64,000 nt of DNA from NCBI RefSeq assembly GCF_015644585.1, contig NZ_JADOBI010000005.1:186001-250000 (forward strand). Direction: 5' to 3'. Both the position numbers and the translations under genes were made by a program. Source of the DNA: Rahnella laticis (GTDB lineage: Bacteria; Pseudomonadota; Gammaproteobacteria; Enterobacterales; Enterobacteriaceae). Numbering within the stretch: the stretch's first letter is position 1; every line of letters begins with the position of its first letter. Of the stretch, positions 58,459-64,000 are shown piece by piece. The notes beneath the pieces are model-generated. The model had not been told where the DNA came from, searched no databases, and saw nothing but the letters and a program-made list of their open reading frames with translations.

Positions 58459-59781
58459 ATGTCGCAAATGAAAATTAAAAACTTACCACTCGATCAGAAT
58501 ATCAACGGCTGGGCGGCGCTGCGTGGCGATACAACACGTCATCCGGCCCTGCATGGCAAGGTAACGGCTGACTGGCTGGTGATCGGCGCAGGATTTGCCG
58601 GGCTGGCTTTTGCCCGCCGGATTGCAGAGCTTCGCCCGCATGAACACGTCGTGGTGCTTGAAGCACTCGACGTTGCCGATAACGCCTCGGCGCGCAACTC
58701 CGGCTTTGTCATTGATTTGCCCCACACCGTTGGCAGCACGTCGGCTGAACTGGAGCATGCCAACACTTACCGCCGTCTGTTGCAGTACGGGCTTCATCAC
58801 CTGAAAGACACCGTTGACCGGCACGAAATTGAGTGCGACTGGCTGAATTCAGGGAAATACCATTGCGCCGTGAGCGAACAGTTTGACGGCGAGATTGCGC
58901 ATTATCAGAAAGAGCTGACCACGCTCGGCGAAAGCTTTGAATATCTGGATAACGCCGCTTTGAAACAGCGTCTGGGCACAAGTTTCTACCGCAGCGCGGT
59001 GTATACGCCGAACTGCATTCTGGTCAATCCGGCGGCTCTGATCAGCGGTTTAGTGGCGACACTGCCGGAAAACGTCACGGTTTATGCCAATTCCCCGGCT
59101 TTGCAGATAGAGACACAGGGCACGATCCGCGCCGAAACGCCGCACGGCGAAGTCCGCGCCCGTAAGCTGATGCTGGCGATTAACGGTGCTGCCCGCGGGC
59201 TGCCGCTGTTTAAAGGTAACGTATTCGCGATGTCGACGTTTGCGACGCTCACCGAGCCGCTGACGCCTGAACAGCGCCGTGTTATTGGCGATATCTCTGC
59301 GTGGGGGTCGACGCCGGTGAATGCGCTCGCGGGCGCAACGTTGCGTTATACCTCAGATCATCGTTTTCTTATCCGCGAACACGTGAATTTTGCGCCGGGT
59401 CTGGTGACCAGTGCGGTGGAGACTGGCCGCCACGCGCGCCGCCATCAGAAGCTGTTTGCGCGGATTTACCCGCAATTGCAGGATGTGAATATGGCGTACA
59501 CCTGGTCGGGGCTGATCAGCATTACACGTAATGGTGCGCCGGTATGGGGGAATTTATCGGAGAATGTCTATTCGTCGGCAGGCTGCAACGGCTCAGGCAG
59601 CTCGAAACAGAGCGCGTTTGGCCGGTTGCTCGCAGAACATGCGCTGGGTGAAGATAATCCGCTGCTGGCAGATATGGAAGCAGTCGGACGCGCCAATTAT
59701 CTGCCGCCGCGCCCGTTCCTGGATGTGGGTGTTAAAAGTTTTATGGCCCGCGAGCGCTGGCGTTCACGCAGTGAGATGTAA
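58459..59781 (+). CDS. FAD-dependent oxidoreductase (DAO/PuuB-like)
   Basis: A DAO-family flavoprotein of 440 residues. The FAD-binding VIGAGFAGLAFARRI begins at about 41, followed by the Glu of the ADP-ribose pocket (VLEALDV) and ASARNSGFVIDLPH, typical of PuuB/OrdL-like amine oxidases. The C-terminal GCNGSGSSKQSAFGRLLAE contacts the flavin. The probable reaction is oxidative deamination of an amino compound with reduction of O2. ATG 58459 is used; the TTG immediately before it only extends the frame. A MetJ-like operator upstream and the convergent MetNIQ-like genes suggest a link to methionine or a methionine-derived amine. Confidence 0.83.
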   Translation: MSQMKIKNLPLDQNINGWAALRGDTTRHPALHGKVTADWLVIGAGFAGLAFARRIAELRPHEHVVVLEALDVADNASARNSGFVIDLPHTVGSTSAELEHANTYRRLLQYGLHHLKDTVDRHEIECDWLNSGKYHCAVSEQFDGEIAHYQKELTTLGESFEYLDNAALKQRLGTSFYRSAVYTPNCILVNPAALISGLVATLPENVTVYANSPALQIETQGTIRAETPHGEVRARKLMLAINGAARGLPLFKGNVFAMSTFATLTEPLTPEQRRVIGDISAWGSTPVNALAGATLRYTSDHRFLIREHVNFAPGLVTSAVETGRHARRHQKLFARIYPQLQDVNMAYTWSGLISITRNGAPVWGNLSENVYSSAGCNGSGSSKQSAFGRLLAEHALGEDNPLLADMEAVGRANYLPPRPFLDVGVKSFMARERWRSRSEM

Positions 59782-59831
59782 CGTTTTTTAGCCAGTCTGA
59801 TAAAGCCGGTCGCCCGATGACGACCGGCTTT

Positions 59832-60488
59832 TTAATGACGTTTATCCACGCGCGCCACGATGCGATCGCCCAGCCACTGAATGCCGCAGACGATGACAAT
59901 CAGCACCACAATCACTTCCACCATCACCACGGTTTCAAAACGCTGATAGCCGTACCGGATAGCCAGATCACCCAATCCGCCCGCACCGATCGCGCCCGCC
60001 ATCGCCGAGGCACCAATCAGCGCCACCAGCGTCACGACAAACCCGGACAAAATACCCGGCAGCGCTTCCGGGATTAATACATCCCAGACGATGCGCAGCT
60101 TACTGGCCCCCATCGCCCGCACCGCATCAATCAGCCCGCGATCCACATCGCGCAGCGACACTTCGGCCACACGGGCGAAATACGGTGTAGCGGTAATGGA
60201 AAGCGGAACAATCGCCGCCCACGTGCCCAGCGAAGTCCCTACCAGAAAACGGGTCACCGGGATCAGTGCCACCAGTAAAATGATAAACGGCAATGAACGG
60301 AAACCGTTGATAACCAGCCCGAGCGAACGGTTAACCCAGTGGTTTTCGGCAATCCCTCCCGGGCTGCTCATGACCAGAATCAGCCCAAGCGGTAAACCGG
60401 CAACCAGTGAGAATAAGCCCGAAACTGCCGTCATCAGCAGCGTTTCCTGGACGGCATTGAATAACAGATCAAGCATTACCGGAGACAT
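59832..60488 (-). CDS. metI: MetI-like ABC permease
   Basis: A 218-residue, five-helix permease of the methionine uptake family (E. coli MetI 217). The N-terminus MSPVMLDLLFNAVQETLLMTAVSG aligns with MSEPMMWLL... of MetI. The EAA loop GLIDAVRAMGASKLRIVWDVLIPEALPG is clear. It overlaps the metN end by 20 nt, which supports translational coupling. By residue match it looks more divergent from E. coli MetI than the core genes of the window do from their orthologues, which suggests a paralogous system. Confidence 0.87.
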   Translation of the reverse strand: MSPVMLDLLFNAVQETLLMTAVSGLFSLVAGLPLGLILVMSSPGGIAENHWVNRSLGLVINGFRSLPFIILLVALIPVTRFLVGTSLGTWAAIVPLSITATPYFARVAEVSLRDVDRGLIDAVRAMGASKLRIVWDVLIPEALPGILSGFVVTLVALIGASAMAGAIGAGGLGDLAIRYGYQRFETVVMVEVIVVLIVIVCGIQWLGDRIVARVDKRH

Positions 60489-61623
60489 AGCCCGTCAGCT
60501 CCACAGTTGCCTGGCGCTGTTGCAGCCAGTGTAAAACGGCCTGCTCGGCGGCAGCGTCAGCCACCGGTACCGAGTAGAAAAATCGCACGATAGCGTAATG
60601 CTGAATATGATCCACACCGCCCTGAATAAGCCGGAACTTACCCGGTAATTCCGCCGCCATCTGGGTGATAATCTCCCCCTGACTGCCCTGCCCGGCATAC
60701 TGTACGCTGTAAATCGCCTGTCCCTGACGCTCCGTCGTCAGTTCATCGGCCAGCGCTTCCGGTAACTGCGGCAGCAAGCCCTGTAACAATGTGCGGGTGA
60801 GCTGCGACTGCGGATGGGCAAAGACCTGCCACACCGGGCCTTCTTCAATGATTTCACCGGCGTTAATGACCGCCACGCGATGGGCGATTTTCTTGATCAC
60901 TTCCATCTCATGGGTGATCAGCAAAATCGTGATCCCCAGTTTCTGATTCAGTGACTGAAGGAGCGCGAGAATTGAGCGGGTCGTTTCAGGATCCAGTGCC
61001 GACGTGGCTTCATCACACAGCAACAGCGCCGGGCTGGCAGCCAGCGCGCGGGCAATGCCGACACGCTGCTTTTGCCCGCCCGACAACGCTGCCGGATAAC
61101 TTTTGGCTTTATCCTCCAGCCCGACCAGCGCCAGCAGTTCGGCCACACGCGCCAGACGACGCGCCTTGTCGAAACCGGCAATTTTCAGCGGCAGTGCAAC
61201 GTTCTGTTCGACGGTTTTGGCCGACAGCAAATTAAAATGCTGAAACACCATCCCCACGCGGCTGCGCACCGACTGCCACTGTTTTTCACTCAGCCCGGTA
61301 ATGGCGTGACCTTCGATTTCGATCAAGCCTTCGTCCGGTTGTTCCAGCCCGTTAAGACAGCGGATCAGGGTCGATTTCCCTGCCCCGCTGCGGCCAATAA
61401 TCCCGAGAATTTCGCCCCGTTTTACCGTTAATGACACGCCGTTCAGGGCCTGCGTTTCCCCGAACCGGCGGCTGACCTGATGCAACCGCACCACATTTTG
61501 TGCAGCATCCTTGTCAGCAATCCGGTCTGTCTGTGCCGGAGTGCCCGCCAGAGGGCGGCGGGCATTGTCCTTTTCCGGGGACGTAGCGGTAAACTGCGCC
61601 CCGGTCTCAGTGATTATTGTCAT
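60469..61623 (-). CDS. metN: MetN-like ABC ATPase with N-terminal extension
   Basis: A 384-residue ATPase of the methionine importer. Walker A is GRSGAGKST, signature LSGGQKQR, Walker B LLCDEATSALD, and the C-terminal NIL-type sensor domain spans about 300-384. About 44 extra residues precede the first beta-strand (VVRLHQVSRRF); the GGAAG Shine-Dalgarno before ATG 61623 favours the long form. The extension is polar and of no known domain. The NIL domain in MetN mediates transinhibition by methionine. Confidence 0.87.
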   Translation of the reverse strand: MTIITETGAQFTATSPEKDNARRPLAGTPAQTDRIADKDAAQNVVRLHQVSRRFGETQALNGVSLTVKRGEILGIIGRSGAGKSTLIRCLNGLEQPDEGLIEIEGHAITGLSEKQWQSVRSRVGMVFQHFNLLSAKTVEQNVALPLKIAGFDKARRLARVAELLALVGLEDKAKSYPAALSGGQKQRVGIARALAASPALLLCDEATSALDPETTRSILALLQSLNQKLGITILLITHEMEVIKKIAHRVAVINAGEIIEEGPVWQVFAHPQSQLTRTLLQGLLPQLPEALADELTTERQGQAIYSVQYAGQGSQGEIITQMAAELPGKFRLIQGGVDHIQHYAIVRFFYSVPVADAAAEQAVLHWLQQRQATVELTGYVSGNA

Positions 61624-61635
61624 GCTTTTACTTCC

Positions 61636-62478
61636 TTACCAGGCCGTTACGCCAGTACCTTTGTAAACCTTATCAAACACTTGCTTGACGGCGTCATTCT
61701 GATAAGAACTCACCAGCGTTTTCACCCACGGTGCGTTAACATCCGCAGTTTTAACAGCGATGAAGTTGTTGTACGGGTTACCTTTTACCGGTTCTTGCGC
61801 GATACGGTCAGCCGGCGTCAGGCCACTTTTCAGCGCCCAGTCGGTGTTAACGATCGCAGCATCCAGATCAGGCACGGAGCGGCCGATAATGCCGGAATCC
61901 AGCTCTTTGATTTTTACGTGGCGTGGGTTTTCAGTGATGTCTGCCGTTGTGGCAGAAATCCCTGCGCCCGGTTTCAGTTTGATCACGCCGGATTGCTCCA
62001 GCAGAACCAGCCCGCGTGCTTCGTTTGCCGGGTCGTTAGGTACGCCGATCACCGCGCCGTCTTTCAGTTCTGCGGCGGTTTTCACTTTTTTGGAATACAA
62101 ACCGATTGGCCAGACGGCGGTATAACCGACGCGGACGATATCGTAGTGGTTCACTTTGATCTGATTATCGAGGAAAGGCTGATGCTGGAACGCATTGGCG
62201 TCTACTTCGCCGTTTTGCAGTGCTTCGTTTGGCTGGTTGTAGTCATTGAAAACGACCGGTTTAACGGTCAGCCCTTTTGCCGCCGCCTGTTTAACGACTT
62301 CGCGCCAGACATCTTCGTCTTCGCCGCTCATGATGCCGACTTTGATGGTGGTTTTATCGGCTGCGTGCGCTGCCGCAAGCGGTGCCAGAACGCTGCCGGA
62401 AATCACAACTGCAGAGGTGGCAGCCAGTAAAATGGTACGTTTAAGGCGGGTCTTAGTTTTATTAAACATTGCTTGCAT
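61636..62478 (-). CDS. metQ: MetQ-like substrate-binding protein (non-lipoprotein signal)
   Basis: A 280-residue NlpA/MetQ-family binding protein. The start MQAMFNKTKTRLKRTILLA at 62478 follows GGGGA at a 6-nt spacing; the frame is open upstream to 62721 without support. The signal peptide ends APLAAAHA-AD and has no lipobox Cys, so the protein should be a soluble periplasmic one, unlike E. coli MetQ. Conserved binding segments are VVFNDYNQPNEALQNGEVDANAFQHQPFLD, GVPNDPANEARGLVLLE, DLDAAIVNTDWALKSGL and GNPYNNFIAVK. It may bind methionine or a related compound. Confidence 0.9.
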   Translation of the reverse strand: MQAMFNKTKTRLKRTILLAATSAVVISGSVLAPLAAAHAADKTTIKVGIMSGEDEDVWREVVKQAAAKGLTVKPVVFNDYNQPNEALQNGEVDANAFQHQPFLDNQIKVNHYDIVRVGYTAVWPIGLYSKKVKTAAELKDGAVIGVPNDPANEARGLVLLEQSGVIKLKPGAGISATTADITENPRHVKIKELDSGIIGRSVPDLDAAIVNTDWALKSGLTPADRIAQEPVKGNPYNNFIAVKTADVNAPWVKTLVSSYQNDAVKQVFDKVYKGTGVTAW

Positions 62479-62677
62479 GGAGTATCCCCAAAATTTAGAT
62501 GAGAAGCCTGCGCAGAGCCGAGTTTCCGTGCAGGAATTTGGCGAGTATACCCATAGGCTTATTTCTTTATAATATTGTTTAAGAGATTCATATTCCTGAA
62601 ATGAATATGTGAAATGGGATAGCAAATCAATAAAAAAGCTAACCTTGCGGGAGTAGGGAAATTCGCGATCTGCGGAC

Positions 62678-62705
62678 AAAAAAAACCCGCCGAAGCGGGT
62701 TTTTC
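62678..62705. terminator. Terminator of opgB
   Basis: AAAAACCCGC-CGAA-GCGGGTTTTT is a 10-bp stem with a tetraloop, located after the opgB stop on the minus strand. The remaining 62479-62677 stretch is AT-rich and holds the metQ promoter region. Confidence 0.9.
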
Positions 62706-62726
62706 TCATTCCTGACATCAATACTT

Positions 62727-64000
62727 TTATGACTGCGGATCAACCGGCTGAACTTCCAGCGACACCATGCCGATGCCCAGTTTACGCGGCTGGAAACCAC
62801 CGCTGGTACCTTCGGTCGGCTCGGTCGGTGACGGGGGCGTAATCACAATACTTTGCGCCGCGTCAGGGTTAGTGAACTGCACCTTCACAATGCCGTCCTG
62901 ATCGCCAAAGGTCACAAACTGTTCCTGATCGCCGACTCGCACGGAAACCGGTTTGTCGATGTTATTTCCATAGGCTCTGGCGCGGATAACCACATCAAAC
63001 GTCGCTGGCAGCGGTTTCACGTAATCAATTTTTACCGACGGTGCCAGATTGGCATCTGACCAGCGCCCCCAGTTTTCAACCGAAGAAACGCCCGTAATGG
63101 CTTTCACCTGCTCAGGCAGGCCCGGCACCATAAACGCGATGGACGGCGACTGATAGGTGGTCGCTGCATCGTCGATGTTCAGCGCAGCCAGCGTTTTCTG
63201 ATAAATCGCATTGCTGCCCGACGTATCTTTGGCGAAGTCGACTTTGCCTTTAAACGAATCACCGCTCACCTGCACGATAGACGGCTTCGCACCCAGGTTA
63301 CCGGATGCCACGCACAGGCCGGTATTAAGCGACAGCTCCGGTGCCCAGACGCGGCCCATTTCATAGCATTTATCGACCCAGACGAAGTTATCGCTGGTCG
63401 CCAGACCGGCAAGCTGTTTCTTGAGCGGCGTCGACAGATACACATCAAACATCGGCTCGATTTTTTCGCCAGTCACTTTCAGGATGAACGGCGTTTTGAT
63501 GGTCATACCTGAGAACGTAAAGCTGCTGTCTTTGTTGTTGACCGTGTAATTTTTAATGCTGTTCGGGAAGCCCCACTGTTTGATAACCGCCGGTTTCCAG
63601 GCATTCACTTTGTCATCAATATTGAGGAACTGCGCGGTCATGGATGTCGCGGAAAAACCGCTGCGCCCCAGGCCGATGTAGTTATCGCCGCCCATGATAT
63701 CAAGCACCGTGGCACCGTTATCAAGCGTACTGCGTTTCGCAGCATTCAGATCGCCAACCGGTTTACGGCCATCGAGCACGAAGAACAAGTCCTTGCGGTT
63801 TTGCTTGGTCAGAATGTTATAGGCGGTGTTGTTCATCGCCAGATGGTCGGAAGACACCACAATGATGGTGTTATCGAAATAGCCTGACGCTTTAATCTTG
63901 TCGATAAATGCCGAAATCAGCTCCTGACTGCACGATACCGCGCTCAGCGACTGGTTGGATTTCCCGTTCACTTTATAGTCTTTGCGGGTACAACCCCGGG
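62727..64000 (-). CDS. opgB: Phosphoglycerol transferase I, C-terminal part (5' end outside window)
   Basis: The C-terminal 424 residues of OpgB/MdoB, which moves phosphoglycerol from phosphatidylglycerol to periplasmic glucans. The frame is open to the window edge (RGCTRKDYKVNGK...), so the ORF starting at 63971 is only an internal GTG. The sulfatase-fold segment VVSSDHLAMNNTAYN and the periplasmic C-terminal domain (DNFVWVDKCYEMGRVWAPELSLNT, WGRWSDANL, PRKLGIGMVSLEV) match E. coli OpgB (763 aa). The N-terminal membrane helices and the catalytic Thr lie outside the window. Confidence 0.95.
   Translation of the reverse strand, partial: RGCTRKDYKVNGKSNQSLSAVSCSQELISAFIDKIKASGYFDNTIIVVSSDHLAMNNTAYNILTKQNRKDLFFVLDGRKPVGDLNAAKRSTLDNGATVLDIMGGDNYIGLGRSGFSATSMTAQFLNIDDKVNAWKPAVIKQWGFPNSIKNYTVNNKDSSFTFSGMTIKTPFILKVTGEKIEPMFDVYLSTPLKKQLAGLATSDNFVWVDKCYEMGRVWAPELSLNTGLCVASGNLGAKPSIVQVSGDSFKGKVDFAKDTSGSNAIYQKTLAALNIDDAATTYQSPSIAFMVPGLPEQVKAITGVSSVENWGRWSDANLAPSVKIDYVKPLPATFDVVIRARAYGNNIDKPVSVRVGDQEQFVTFGDQDGIVKVQFTNPDAAQSIVITPPSPTEPTEGTSGGFQPRKLGIGMVSLEVQPVDPQS

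Noticed and set aside
61500-62430. 316-codon + strand ORF antisense to metQ and metN
   Set aside because: Both minus-strand genes carry complete family motifs. The + frame translation is compositionally typical of a shadow.
62479-62540. Possible met box before metQ (TTTAGATGAGAAG region)
   Set aside because: Only a loose match to one 8-mer and no tandem partner. It is not supportable as a MetJ site.
62479-62721. 81-codon N-terminal extension of the MetQ-like protein
   Set aside because: It would bury the signal peptide inside the protein. ATG 62478 has a proper Shine-Dalgarno.

Overview
The window is a chromosomal segment of a moderately GC-rich gammaproteobacterium of the order Enterobacterales. 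The blocks aspS-nudB-yebC-ruvC-ruvA-ruvB, yecD-yecE-yecN-cmoA-cmoB, cutC/yecM/argS, rimJ-yceH-mviM-murJ, mdtH/grxB/yceB and ycdY-ycdX-ghrA next to a GGA-anticodon tRNA-Ser all follow the E. coli gene set and local order. Protein divergence and the accessory content point to a Yersiniaceae-type environmental or plant-associated genus (Rahnella/Serratia/Ewingella/Rouxiella-like). The genus is inferred from content only.

Layout. 1-5.2 kb: the 3' end of metG, a YqhD-type alcohol dehydrogenase, a DUF1127 protein and a MocR-type plus a LysR-type regulator. 5.3-12.9 kb: a small membrane protein and a five-gene operon with overlapping ends, made of a Tat-exported peptide-binding protein, two permeases, a fused double ATPase and a CocE/X-Pro-dipeptidase-like serine hydrolase. 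12.9-13.2 kb: a gene-free element rich in palindromes and direct repeats. 13.2-18.0 kb: a divergent HxlR regulator/SDR pair with twin operators, an FAA-family hydrolase, two uncharacterised membrane-associated genes and the asparagine permease ansP. 18.2-24.4 kb: an aryl-beta-glucoside (bgl-type) locus of EIIBCA, phospho-beta-glucosidase, OprB-type porin and a separately promoted BglG antiterminator. Both its transcription units start with an antiterminator-site/terminator leader. 24.4-26.3 kb: a divergent SDR/LysR pair. 26.3-27.0 kb: a phage-like Ner regulator with a long leader carrying an Ash-like small ORF. 27.3-31.1 kb: a GPH sugar symporter translationally coupled to a GH3 beta-glycosidase.

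31.1-57.4 kb is mostly conserved core: Holliday-junction resolution (ruvABC), aspartyl- and arginyl-tRNA synthetases, tRNA wobble modification (cmoAB), lipid II flippase (murJ), ribosomal protein acetylase (rimJ), glutaredoxin 2, an efflux pump, PHP phosphatase, glyoxylate reductase and a divergent POT-family transporter. Insertions in this core include three small ORFs between cmoB and cutC and a PatB/MalY-like C-S lyase between cutC and yecM. argS and murJ are direct convergent neighbours, where related genera would be expected to carry a flagellar cluster.

57.4-64 kb: tRNA-Ser(GGA), a chromosomal hok/sok type I toxin-antitoxin locus too short for routine ORF calling, an FAD-dependent amine oxidase-like gene with a tandem MetJ-box-like operator, a MetNIQ-like ABC importer and the 3' part of opgB, which continues off the end. 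No CRISPR array, rRNA, insertion sequence, integrase or complete prophage was seen. The least routine regions are hok/sok, the met-box oxidase plus MetNIQ paralogue, the doubly antiterminated bgl locus, the Ash/Ner leader, the palindromic element at 12.9 kb and the argS-murJ junction.
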